Shown: in pieces, positions 1 to 8,584 of the stretch
Layout: the number at the start of each line of letters is the position of its first letter
Numbering within the stretch: the first letter of the stretch is position 1
From: Actinophytocola sp035995025
GTDB taxonomy: Bacteria; Actinomycetota; Actinomycetes; Mycobacteriales; Pseudonocardiaceae
Assembly (NCBI GenBank): GCA_035995025.1
Contig: DASYKY010000057.1
Span: forward strand, 124,001-188,000
Direction: 5' to 3'
DNA: 64,000 bases
Translations under genes and position numbers: made by a program
Notes under the pieces: model-generated
What the model saw: the letters and a program-made list of their open reading frames with translations, nothing else
Told to the model about the DNA's origin: nothing
Database searches by the model: none

Positions 1-182
1 CGCGCACGCCCGCGCCGCCGCTCGTGGCGTCCGGCTGCGCGGGCGCGGTGGTGGTGCTGTGCTCGGACCTGCTGGCGCGGCAGGTGGCCGGGCTGCCGGT
101 GGGCGTGATCACCGGGGTGCTGGGCGCCCCGTTCCTGTTGTGGCTGCTGACCAGGGCCAACCGGGCCGGTTCGGGAGGATGA
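1..182 (+). CDS. FecCD-family ABC permease, C-terminal fragment
   Basis: Only the last 59 codons are inside the window; the reading frame enters at base 3 and ends with TGA at 180-182. Two hydrophobic stretches are visible, and the segment LPVGVITGVLGAPFLLWLL is the characteristic end of FecCD/BtuC-type permeases of iron-siderophore or cobalamin importers. The stop overlaps the start of the following ATPase (ATGA), so the two are translationally coupled subunits of one inner-membrane importer. The substrate cannot be told from this fragment; the FhuC/FepC-like ATPase favours ferric siderophores. Confidence 0.88.
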   Translation, partial: RTPAPPLVASGCAGAVVVLCSDLLARQVAGLPVGVITGVLGAPFLLWLLTRANRAGSGG

Positions 183-988
183 CGGTGGAGCTACGTGCCG
201 CGGGCCTGCGGCTGGCCTACGACGACCGGGTCGTGGTGGACGACCTGTCGCTGTCCGTACCGCCCGGACGGATCAGCGTCATCGTGGGCGCGAACGCGTG
301 CGGCAAGTCGACGTTGTTGCGCGCGCTCGCCCGGCTGCTCGCGCCGCGGGCGGGGTCGGTGCTGCTGGACGGCCGGTCGGTGCACGCCCTGCCGACCAGG
401 ACGGTCGCGCGGCAGCTCGGGATCCTGCCGCAGGCCCCCGTCGCGCCGGAGGGGCTGACGGTGGCCGACCTGGTGACCCGGGGCCGTTCGCCGCACCAGA
501 CGTGGTGGCGCCAGTGGTCGGCCGCCGACGAGCGGGCGGTTTCCTTCGCGTTGCGCGCGACGTCCCTATCCGACCTGGCCGACCGTCCGGTGGACGAGCT
601 GTCCGGCGGCCAGCGGCAGCGCGCGTGGCTGGCGATGGCGATCGCGCAGGAGACGCCGCTGCTGCTGCTGGACGAGCCGACGACGTTCCTGGACCTGGCG
701 CACCAGATCGACGTGCTGGACCTGGTGGTCGACCTGAACCGCGAGGAGGGCCGCACGGTGGTGATGGTGCTGCACGACCTGAACCAGGCCTGCCGCTACG
801 CCGACCACGTCATCGCCATGCGCGCGGGCGCGATCGTGGCCGAGGGCACGCCGGCGGAGGTCATCACCCCGGCGACGGTGGAGGAGGTCTTCGACCTGAC
901 ATGCCGGGTGACGACCGACCCAGTCAGCGGAACCCCGCTAGTCATCCCGGTAGGCCGCCACCACACCCCCGAACCGCCCCCGCCCTAG
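179..988 (+). CDS. FepC/FhuC-like ABC transporter ATP-binding protein
   Basis: A 269-aa cytoplasmic ATPase that would energise the upstream FecCD permease. The ATG at 179 lies in the ATGA overlap with the permease stop. Motifs in order: Walker A GANACGKST (about residues 38-46), Q-loop LGILPQAP (about 80-87), ABC signature LSGGQRQR (about 140-147), Walker B LLLLDEPTT (about 160-168) and the H-loop VLHDLNQ. Length and motif spacing fit the FepC/FhuC siderophore-uptake class. The last 20 residues are Pro/His-rich and poorly conserved in kind. Iron-siderophore uptake is the best guess; vitamin B12 or heme import are alternatives. It ends just before an inverted-repeat array shared with the convergent chitinase gene. 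Confidence 0.9.
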   Translation: MTVELRAAGLRLAYDDRVVVDDLSLSVPPGRISVIVGANACGKSTLLRALARLLAPRAGSVLLDGRSVHALPTRTVARQLGILPQAPVAPEGLTVADLVTRGRSPHQTWWRQWSAADERAVSFALRATSLSDLADRPVDELSGGQRQRAWLAMAIAQETPLLLLDEPTTFLDLAHQIDVLDLVVDLNREEGRTVVMVLHDLNQACRYADHVIAMRAGAIVAEGTPAEVITPATVEEVFDLTCRVTTDPVSGTPLVIPVGRHHTPEPPPP

Positions 989-997
989 CCCCACCCC

Positions 998-1128
998 CGC
1001 GAGTCCAACGTTCCGGACCCGCGAGTCCAACGTTCCCGACCCGCGAGTCCAACGTTCCGGATGTGGCCGCGGTGTTGGACTCGCGCGTGCCGGGTGTTGG
1101 ACTCGCGGGTGGTGGGTGTTGGACTCGC
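998..1128. repeat. 22-bp-phased inverted repeat array 1 (GCGAGTCCAAC)
   Basis: Three direct copies of GCGAGTCCAAC start at 999, 1021 and 1043, exactly 22 bp apart. Three copies of the reverse complement GTTGGACTCGC start at 1074, 1096 and 1118, again 22 bp apart. The whole block is a large head-to-head inverted repeat able to fold into a long imperfect hairpin. It fills the gap between two convergent genes (ABC ATPase and chitinase), so a bidirectional terminator role is plausible. The same family occurs at 21695-21913 and 42410-42550. Confidence 0.93.
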
Positions 1129-1134
1129 GTCAGG

Positions 1135-2364
<1,230 letters not shown>

Positions 2365-2407
2365 CGCTCTCCTTTTGACTGCAGGGTGAGAACGGGATTC
2401 ACCAACT

Positions 2408-2425
2408 ATGTGGTCTAGACCACAT
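2408..2425. promoter_or_regulatory. DasR operator (dre) candidate
   Basis: ATGTGGTCTAGACCACAT is a perfect 18-bp palindrome containing TGGTCTAGACCA, the core of the DasR responsive element known from Streptomyces chitinase promoters. It lies 43 bp upstream of the chitinase start codon and in the divergent gap shared with the alcohol dehydrogenase gene. Repression relieved by GlcN-6-P is inferred from the known system, not shown here. Confidence 0.82.
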
Positions 2426-2434
2426 CACGTCAAG

Positions 2435-2448
2435 AGGTCTGGACCAAC
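2435..2448. promoter_or_regulatory. Second, weaker dre-like site
   Basis: AGGTCTGGACCAAC matches the dre core except for one central and one flanking base, 27 bp from the first site. Paired 12-bp GGTCT(A/G)GACC repeats are typical of Streptomyces chitinase promoters. It may strengthen DasR binding or serve the divergent gene. Confidence 0.6.
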
Positions 2449-2496
2449 TGGCAAATGTCAGGGCCCGGATTACGCTGGTCGGAGAGGTGGGCGCCC

Positions 2497-3672
2497 ATGG
2501 AACACCGAGACAGGGAACACCGAGGCAAGCTGGAGAAGTTCCTCATCCCCGAGACCATCTTCGGTGTGGGCAGCCTGGCGGAGGTCGGCGACGCCGTGCG
2601 CCGCGCCGGCGGCTCCCGCGCACTCGTCGTCACCGACCCCGGCGTGCTCGCCGCGGGCTGGGCCGGCCGGGCCCTGCCGCACCTGGCCGACGCCGGGGTC
2701 TCCTGGCAGATCTGGTCGGGCGTCACCCCGAACCCCAAGGACACCGAGGTCGAGGCGGGCTTCGGGCAGTACCGCGAGAGCGGCTGCGACGTGCTGGTGG
2801 CCATCGGCGGCGGCAGCCCGATCGACGCGGCCAAGGCCATCGCCGTGCTGTCCGGCAACGGCGGGCACATCCTCGACTACGAGGGCATCGACACGGTCGG
2901 CAAGCCGATCCCGCCGATGGTCATGGTGCCCAGCACCGGCGGCTCGGGGGCGGACGTCTCCCAGTTCTGCGTCATCACCGACACCGGCCGCCGGCTCAAG
3001 GCGACGATCGCCGGCCGCGCGCTGGTGCCGGACATCTCGGTCACCGACCCGAGCCTGCTCACCACGATGCCGCCGGAGCTCTCCGCGCACACCGCCCTCG
3101 ACGCGCTGTCCCACGGCATCGAGGCGTACGTGTCCAAGGCGGCGAGCTTCCTGTCCGACGGCCACGCGCTCGCCGCCATCCGCGGCGTCCTCGACCACCT
3201 GCTGCCGACCATCGACGACCCCGACGACCTGCTCGCCCGCGAGGGCATCGCGCGGGCGAGCCTGCAGGCCGGCATCGCGTTCACCAATGCGCTGCTCGGC
3301 GCCACGCACGCGATCGCCCACCAGATCGGCGGCTACCTGGACCTGCCGCACGGGCTGCTCAACGCCATCCTGCTGCCGCACGTCATGCGGTTCAACGCGG
3401 TCACCCACGCGGACCGGTTCGTCGGCGTCGCCGGCGCGATGGGCGTGGAGACCGCCCGGCTGTCCCCGTTCGAGGCGGCCGAGGCGGCCATCGCGACCGT
3501 GCAGCGGCTGCGCGAGAAGGTCGGCGTCCCGGCCGGGCTCGCAAAGGTCGGCGTGCGTCGCGAGCACCTCGCCCGGTTCGCGGAGAACGCCCTGAACGAC
3601 GCATACATCACGACCAACCCGAGGGCGGTGAGCAAGGAGGATGTCGAGCAGATCTGCCTTGCCGCGCTCTGA
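2497..3672 (+). CDS. ercA: ErcA-like iron-containing alcohol dehydrogenase
   Basis: A 391-aa group III (iron-type) alcohol dehydrogenase. The ATG at 2497 is preceded by GGAGAGGTGG. The N-terminal segment LEKFLIPETIFGVGSL, the stretch LVVTDPGVLAAGW and the block DVSQFCVITDT closely resemble ErcA, the regulatory alcohol dehydrogenase of the Pseudomonas aeruginosa ethanol-oxidation regulon. NAD-binding GGGSPID sits near residues 105-111; metal ligands are the Asp and His of DALSHGIEAY (about 202-211) and the two His of HQIGGYLDLPHG (about 275-286). A histidine kinase overlaps its 3' end and a LuxR-type regulator follows, which also matches the Erc context. A plain NAD-dependent short-alcohol dehydrogenase is the alternative reading. 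Confidence 0.85.
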   Translation: MEHRDREHRGKLEKFLIPETIFGVGSLAEVGDAVRRAGGSRALVVTDPGVLAAGWAGRALPHLADAGVSWQIWSGVTPNPKDTEVEAGFGQYRESGCDVLVAIGGGSPIDAAKAIAVLSGNGGHILDYEGIDTVGKPIPPMVMVPSTGGSGADVSQFCVITDTGRRLKATIAGRALVPDISVTDPSLLTTMPPELSAHTALDALSHGIEAYVSKAASFLSDGHALAAIRGVLDHLLPTIDDPDDLLAREGIARASLQAGIAFTNALLGATHAIAHQIGGYLDLPHGLLNAILLPHVMRFNAVTHADRFVGVAGAMGVETARLSPFEAAEAAIATVQRLREKVGVPAGLAKVGVRREHLARFAENALNDAYITTNPRAVSKEDVEQICLAAL

Positions 3673-4840
3673 CCCCTGGCTCGAGCTGCTCACCGGCGCG
3701 CGGTCGTCCAAGCAGTCGTTCTACGCCGAGTGGCGCCGCACCAGCCACGGGCTGGACCGGGCGGTCGAGGCCCTGCGGGCGATCTCCGCGGCCCTTGGCA
3801 CGACCACGAGCGGCCCGGACGCACTGTGCGACGCCGTCGTGGACGCGCTGGCCAGGCACTTCGGTGCGCCGGCGGTGTCGCTGAGGATCGACGGTCGCCG
3901 CGCGTTCCGCCGCGGCGCGCGGCCGGAGGCGTTCGCGTCGCTGGCCCGCCGGACGAGCGCCGAGGGCCGCCCGGTGCGACTGCCCGGCATGGTCGGCGTG
4001 CCGGTGTCGGCGGGCACGCTGCTTGTCGCGCTGCCGGGCGAGATCGACGGCAGCGAGGTGGCGATCCTGCAGATCGTGGCGAGCCAGCTGGCGGTGGCGT
4101 TGGAGAACGCCTGCCTGTACTCCGATGCCGGCCGGCGTACCCGTGAGCTGGAGGAGCGCAACCGCCAGCTCGAGGTGGCGCACCGGCGGCTGGGCGAGGC
4201 CGCGCAGCGGCAGCTGATCAGCCAGGAGCGGCACCGCATCGCGCGCGAGCTGCACGACAGCGTGGCGCAGCACCTGATCAGCATCGGGATGAACCTGGAG
4301 TGGTGCCGCCAGCAGGAGCCCGGTTCCCCGGCCGGCCGGCAGGTGGCGGTGACCAAGGAGCTGGCCCGTGCGGCGCTCGCCCAGATGCGTTCGGCGATCT
4401 TTGAACTGTCCGAACTGGACACCCAGCGCGCGGGGATGCGTGGCGTACTGCTGGACCTGGCGCGCGAGTTCCGCGCGACCACCCCGTTGCGGGTGCGCTT
4501 CCGTGCCCGCGGCGAGCCGGTCGCACTGCCGCTCGCCGCGCAGCACGCGTTGTTCCACATCGCGCAGGAGGCGATGTTCAACGTGGCCCGGCATGCCGCC
4601 GCGCGGTGCGTGTGGGTCGACCTCGCGTACCGCGCCGACGCGGTGACGCTGACCGTCGCCGACGACGGTGCGGGCGAACCGCACGCGATCCAGCGCAGGC
4701 TCGCCCACGCGGCGCCGCCGGGTGGTCTGGTCAACATCCGCGAGCGTGCGCTTGAGCTGGGCGGCACCGCGCGGGTGCTGCCGCGGCGGGGTGGCGGCGT
4801 GCGGGTGCGGGTGCACGTTCCGGTGGATGCCGATGCCTGA
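3641..4840 (+). CDS. GAF-domain sensor histidine kinase (HisKA_3 type)
   Basis: Up to 399 aa; the ATG at 3641 overlaps the dehydrogenase gene by 32 bp and sits directly against AAGGAGG, so a start slightly downstream is possible. No membrane segment is seen, so this is a soluble sensor. A GAF-like domain spans about residues 35-165, a short coiled coil (about 165-190, rich in E/R/L) follows, then the dimerisation and phosphoacceptor helix RIARELHDSVAQHL with His in the ELHD motif, and a C-terminal HATPase with DDGAG and GGLVNIRERA. This NarL-type architecture pairs with the LuxR-type regulator encoded just downstream with overlap. Likely senses alcohol/aldehyde metabolism given the flanking dehydrogenases. 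Confidence 0.9.
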   Translation: MSSRSALPRSDPWLELLTGARSSKQSFYAEWRRTSHGLDRAVEALRAISAALGTTTSGPDALCDAVVDALARHFGAPAVSLRIDGRRAFRRGARPEAFASLARRTSAEGRPVRLPGMVGVPVSAGTLLVALPGEIDGSEVAILQIVASQLAVALENACLYSDAGRRTRELEERNRQLEVAHRRLGEAAQRQLISQERHRIARELHDSVAQHLISIGMNLEWCRQQEPGSPAGRQVAVTKELARAALAQMRSAIFELSELDTQRAGMRGVLLDLAREFRATTPLRVRFRARGEPVALPLAAQHALFHIAQEAMFNVARHAAARCVWVDLAYRADAVTLTVADDGAGEPHAIQRRLAHAAPPGGLVNIRERALELGGTARVLPRRGGGVRVRVHVPVDADA

Positions 4841-5444
4841 CCGCATCCGGCTGGTGATCGTCGACGACCACACCATCGTCCGGGAGGGCCTGCGGTCGAT
4901 CCTGGAGCTGGAGAGCGACATCGCGGTCGTCGGCCACGCCGCGCGCCCGGCCGCGGCCCTGGCGACGATCGGCGCGACGCTCCCGGACGTGGTGCTGCTG
5001 GACCTCAAGCTGAGCTCCGCGGGCCCGGTGACGGGCCTGGAGCTGTGCGGGGAGATCGTCGCCCGGCACCCACAGGTCGGTGTGATCGTGCTGACCACGT
5101 TCCACGACCAGACCCTGGTGCTGGACGCGCTTCGCCGCGGCGCCAAGGGATACGTCCTCAAGGATGTCGACGTGGTCGACCTGGTGAAGATCATCCGCCG
5201 CGTCCACGGCGGCTCCCTGATGGTCCAGTCCTTGTCCGAACAGGACGGTGAACCGCGGCTGACGCCGAGGGAGCTGGAGATCGTCCGCCTGCTGGCGCGC
5301 GGCATGACGAACCGGGAGATCGGCCGGGCCGCGCTGATCAGCGACAGCACGGTGAAGTTCCACGTGCGTGGCATCATGCGCAAGCTGGCGGTCCACCACC
5401 GCACGGAGGTCGTCTACGCCGCCACGAAGCTCGGCATCCTCTGA
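4833..5444 (+). CDS. NarL/LuxR-family response regulator
   Basis: A 203-aa regulator whose ATG at 4833 (an in-frame ATG is also at 4827) overlaps the kinase stop, so the pair is co-translated. The receiver domain begins VIVDDHTIVREGL, with phosphoacceptor Asp in VVLLDLKLS and Lys in KGYVLKDVD. A C-terminal LuxR helix-turn-helix covers LTPRELEIVRLLARGMTNREI to LAVHHRTEVVYAA. It presumably activates the flanking dehydrogenase genes. The receiver-HTH linker (about residues 123-140) is short and polar. Confidence 0.92.
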   Translation: MPDRIRLVIVDDHTIVREGLRSILELESDIAVVGHAARPAAALATIGATLPDVVLLDLKLSSAGPVTGLELCGEIVARHPQVGVIVLTTFHDQTLVLDALRRGAKGYVLKDVDVVDLVKIIRRVHGGSLMVQSLSEQDGEPRLTPRELEIVRLLARGMTNREIGRAALISDSTVKFHVRGIMRKLAVHHRTEVVYAATKLGIL

Positions 5445-5457
5445 CACCTGACCACCT

Positions 5458-5477
5458 GGGCAGGTGGGGGCCTGCCC
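5458..5477. promoter_or_regulatory. 7-bp hairpin/operator before fdhA
   Basis: GGGCAGG and CCTGCCC flank a 6-nt TGGGGG loop. It lies 14 bp after the response regulator stop and 70 bp before fdhA. It has no T-tract, so it may be a weak terminator or a binding site for the adjacent regulator; the sequence does not decide. Confidence 0.45.
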
Positions 5478-5546
5478 GTCCGGCCAGTTACGCGTGGTCC
5501 TCCCGCCTCGTAGTTTCCTTGTGTAGCCAAGGAAAAGGTGAGTGAG

Positions 5547-6746
5547 ATGACAGGTAACCGCGTGGTCGTCTACCAGGGCCCGGGCAAGGTCAGCGTCGAG
5601 AGCACGGACTACCCGAAGCTGGAGCTGCCCGCCGACGTCGTCAAGGGGCTCGGGGTGGAGAAGCGCGCGCCGCACGCCGCCATCCTGAAGATCGTCACCA
5701 CCAACATCTGCGGCAGCGACCAGCACATGGTCCGCGGCCGCACCACGGCGCCCGTCGGCCAGACGCTCGGGCACGAGATCACCGGGGAGATCGTCGAGAC
5801 CGGCGACGACGTGCTGTTCCACCAGGTCGGCGACATCTGCTCGGTGCCGTTCAACATCGCGTGCGGCCGGTGCCGGATGTGCAACGAGGGCAAGACCGGC
5901 GTCTGCCTCAACGTGAACCCGGCGCGGCCGGGCGCGGCCTACGGGTACGTCGACATGGGCGGCTGGATCGGCGGCCAGGCCGAGTACGTGATGGTCCCGT
6001 ACGCCGACTTCAACCTGCTGAAGTTCCCGGACCGCGACCAGGCACTGGAGAAGATCCTCGACCTCACGATGCTGTCGGACATCTTCCCCACCGGTTACCA
6101 CGGTGCGTACACGGCCGGCGTCACCACCGGCTCGACGGTGTACGTGGCGGGCGCCGGGCCGGTCGGGCTCGCCGCGGCGCACGCGGCGCAGCTGCTCGGT
6201 GCCTCCGTCGTCGTGGTGGGCGACATGATCCCCGAACGGCTCGCGCAGGCTCGCAGCTTCGGCTGCGAGACCGTGGACCTGACCGGGTCCGGCGAGCTGG
6301 CGGACATGATCGAGCAGGTCGTCGGCGAGCCGCTGGTCGACGCGGCGGTCGACGCGGTCGGCTTCGAGGCACGCGGGCACGGCCCGGGCGCCGGCGAGCA
6401 GCCGGCGACCGTGCTCAACGACATCATGACCATCACCCGCGCCGGCGCCTCGCTGGGCATCCCGGGCCTGTACGTGACCGGCGACCCGGGCGGTGTCGAC
6501 GACAACGCCAAGGTCGGCCAGCTGGGCGTGCGCATCGGCCTCGGCTGGGCCAAGTCGCACCGGTTCACCACCGGGCAGTGCCCGGTCAAGCAGTACAACC
6601 GGCTGCTGATGAACCTGATCCTGGCCGACAAGGCGCAGATCGCGAAGGCGGTCAACGCCACGAAGATCAAGCTCGACGAGGCACCGACCGGCTACCAGGA
6701 CTTCGACCACGGCGCCGCGAAGAAGTTCGTGCTCGACCCGCAGTAG
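5547..6746 (+). CDS. fdhA: Glutathione-independent formaldehyde dehydrogenase
   Basis: A 399-aa zinc-dependent medium-chain dehydrogenase that oxidises formaldehyde (or dismutates aldehydes) with tightly bound NAD. I chose ATG 5547 over GTG 5538 because MTGNRVVVYQGPGKV aligns directly with the start of Pseudomonas putida FdhA (also 399 aa). Catalytic zinc ligands are in NICGSDQH and GHEITGE; the structural-zinc lobe is CGRCRMCNEGKTGVC; the nucleotide site is YVAGAGPVGLAAA. Position after the ErcA-like dehydrogenase and its two-component system suggests detoxification of the aldehyde formed upstream. A 93-bp leader with a hairpin separates it, so it may have its own promoter. Confidence 0.92.
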   Translation: MTGNRVVVYQGPGKVSVESTDYPKLELPADVVKGLGVEKRAPHAAILKIVTTNICGSDQHMVRGRTTAPVGQTLGHEITGEIVETGDDVLFHQVGDICSVPFNIACGRCRMCNEGKTGVCLNVNPARPGAAYGYVDMGGWIGGQAEYVMVPYADFNLLKFPDRDQALEKILDLTMLSDIFPTGYHGAYTAGVTTGSTVYVAGAGPVGLAAAHAAQLLGASVVVVGDMIPERLAQARSFGCETVDLTGSGELADMIEQVVGEPLVDAAVDAVGFEARGHGPGAGEQPATVLNDIMTITRAGASLGIPGLYVTGDPGGVDDNAKVGQLGVRIGLGWAKSHRFTTGQCPVKQYNRLLMNLILADKAQIAKAVNATKIKLDEAPTGYQDFDHGAAKKFVLDPQ

Positions 6747-6799
6747 CCGCCTCCGTGACCGCCTCCCCGGAACTAAAAGTTGTGGTCACCTTGGGTTTG

Positions 6800-6878
6800 T
6801 ACGACGCGGTTCGGGGCGTACTTGTGGCTGGGTTGCGTCCCGTTCCCCTTGGGTGCGGTTGGTAGCCACTCGGGTTGC
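6800..6878 (+). repeat. Dispersed 39-nt repeat, copy A
   Basis: Bases 6824-6862 are identical to the reverse complement of 9409-9447, with weaker similarity extending some 20 bp on the left. The block begins GTGGCTGGGTTGCG and ends TGGGTGCGGTTGG. It is non-coding here, between fdhA and the MBL gene. The G/U-rich strand could form a wobble-rich hairpin closed by GGCT/AGCC. Confidence 0.88.
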
Positions 6879-6882
6879 TACG

Positions 6883-6912
6883 CGCCCCCGGTCGCTGCTG
6901 TGGTCGGGGGCG
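6883..6912. terminator. Hairpin downstream of repeat copy A
   Basis: CGCCCCCG and CGGGGGCG form an 8-bp GC stem around a 14-nt loop, 40 bp before the MBL hydrolase start. No U-tract follows, as is usual for actinobacterial terminators. It could end fdhA transcription. Confidence 0.55.
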
Positions 6913-6951
6913 CTGCGGTGCGGGGGCGTGAACTCGGGATAGCGTCGGGGT

Positions 6952-7968
6952 ATGTCGAAGAATGACTGGATCGAGCCGGGGGCGTTCGAGGTGGCGCCCG
7001 GCGTGCACCGCATCCCGCTGCCGCTGCCGACCGACGGCCTGCGTGCGGTCAACGTGTACGCGATCGAGAGCGCGGACGGCCTCGTGCTCGTCGACTCCGG
7101 CTGGGCCCTCGACGTCGCCCGCGACCAGCTCGAGGCCGCGCTCGCCACGCTGGACCACGACTTCGGTGACATCCAGCGCTTCCTCGTCACCCACATGCAC
7201 CGCGACCACTACACGATGGCCATCGCGCTGCGCCGCACGTTCGGCGCGAAGATCGCGCTGGGTATCGGTGAGCAGCCGTCGCTGGACCTCGTGCTGTCCG
7301 GCCGCGGCACCGCGCGGCTCGCGGAGATGCGCCGCTGGGGTGCCGATCCGCTCGCCGACCAGTGGCGCGAGATGTACACCGAGCGCGACGAGAACGAGGG
7401 CCGCGACTACTACGAGCTGCCGGACGAGTGGCTCGAGGGCACCGCCACGGTCGACCTCGGCGACCGGACGCTCACCGCGCTGCCCACCCCCGGGCACACC
7501 CAGGGGCACGTCGTGTTCGTGGACGAGCAGGCGGGCGTGCTGTTCGCGGGCGACCACGTGCTGCCGCACATCACGCCGTCGATCGGGTTCGAGCCCGTGC
7601 CGGGCAGGCTGCCGCTCGGCGACTACCTGGAGAGCCTGCGCCTCGTGCGCACCTACCCGGACCTGCGGCTGTTACCCGCGCACGGTCCGGTGGCGCCGAG
7701 CGTGCACGCCCGCGTCGACGAGCTGCTCGACCACCACGAGAACCGGCTCGCCGATACTCTCGCGGCGGTGCGCGACGGGGCGGGTACCGCGTACGACGCG
7801 GCACGCCGGCTCGGCTGGACCCGTCGGCACCGCCGGTTCGACGATCTCGACCTGTTCAACCAGACGCTCGCGACCGGGGAAACCGCGGCGCATCTGGAAG
7901 TCCTCGTCGTCCGTGGCGAACTACGTTCCTCCACAGTGGACGGCGTGGTCGGTTACTCGACTGTCTGA
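6952..7968 (+). CDS. MBL-fold metallo-hydrolase
   Basis: A 338-aa soluble metallo-beta-lactamase-fold hydrolase. The zinc motif THMHRDHYTMA (HxHxDH, about residues 80-90), the later LPTPGHTQGH and the FAGDHVLPH segment (Asp ligand) provide a complete binuclear site. A roughly 60-residue C-terminal winged-helix-like tail resembles the extension seen in LACTB2/glyoxalase-II-like actinobacterial proteins. The substrate is not apparent; thioester hydrolase or quinolone-signal-type functions are possible. The gene stands alone, 205 bp after fdhA and convergent with a small ORF. Confidence 0.85.
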   Translation: MSKNDWIEPGAFEVAPGVHRIPLPLPTDGLRAVNVYAIESADGLVLVDSGWALDVARDQLEAALATLDHDFGDIQRFLVTHMHRDHYTMAIALRRTFGAKIALGIGEQPSLDLVLSGRGTARLAEMRRWGADPLADQWREMYTERDENEGRDYYELPDEWLEGTATVDLGDRTLTALPTPGHTQGHVVFVDEQAGVLFAGDHVLPHITPSIGFEPVPGRLPLGDYLESLRLVRTYPDLRLLPAHGPVAPSVHARVDELLDHHENRLADTLAAVRDGAGTAYDAARRLGWTRRHRRFDDLDLFNQTLATGETAAHLEVLVVRGELRSSTVDGVVGYSTV

Positions 7969-8021
7969 ATTGGAGAGTGAGTCACCGTGCCTCCGCTCGG
8001 GGCGCGGTGACCCGCAGGGCG

Positions 8022-8234
8022 TCAGTCCAGTGTGGACTGGGAGACGCTGCCGTCGTTCGTGTCCAGCCCCAGCATGGCGAGCAGGTTCGCACAGTCCTGC
8101 GCGTCGGAGGAGTGGATCGCGACGGTGCGCGCGGCCCTGCGGTTCTGTACTGCGTAGTGAATCTTCTCGTTCGCCCGTGCCTCGGCGAAACGGCCTTGCT
8201 CAATGGTCGGGCTGGCGTGTCTTGCCCAGGTCAT
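8022..8234 (-). CDS. Small conserved-looking hypothetical protein (70 aa)
   Basis: Begins MTWARHASPTIEQGRFAEAR with an AAAGGTG ribosome-binding site nine to ten bases before the ATG. No signal peptide or membrane segment. The middle is basic and the C-terminal half (SSDAQDCANLLAMLGL) looks like an amphipathic helix. It is convergent with the MBL gene and has about 350 bp of AT-richer DNA upstream that could hold its promoter. Function unknown. Confidence 0.55.
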   Translation of the reverse strand: MTWARHASPTIEQGRFAEARANEKIHYAVQNRRAARTVAIHSSDAQDCANLLAMLGLDTNDGSVSQSTLD

Positions 8235-8584
8235 GCGGCACCTTTCTCTGTGCTCGCCGCGTCGGCGCGCCCCAACGCGGCGGCGTCCTCGCTGAGCCGT
8301 ACCAGACGGAGTCTTCCGGGGGATCGTTTGGCACGGCACGCCGGGGGTACCCGGCTGCGTCGGATCCTGACATCTTGCCAGAGGGACACACCACCCTGCA
8401 GAGGTCTGAAATTTCGTGTCGCGACCTTGTGGCGCGGGTAAGTACCACGTGAAGACACGGTTTGCAAAGGCGATTCACGATTTTTCCCAGTGTTCCCGGT
8501 ATTTCGCCTGGGAACGGTGCGGATCCGACCGGTCACGAGCAGTGCTCGCGTTTCTCGCCGGTCTCACTCTTCGCGCACGAGCGG
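8235..8584. other. 350-bp intergenic region without a supported gene
   Basis: Composition is less GC-rich than the neighbours (for example 8395-8500). No convincing reading frame on either strand. TTCCCAG and CTGGGAA (near 8485-8516) form a 7-bp inverted repeat with a 17-nt loop downstream of the ABC permease gene, possibly a terminator. The remainder probably carries the promoter of the small minus-strand ORF. Confidence 0.6.

Noticed and set aside
998..1128. CRISPR array
   Set aside because: Units are 11-bp cores with short constant spacing and inverted copies; no unique spacers of 30+ bp and no cas genes.
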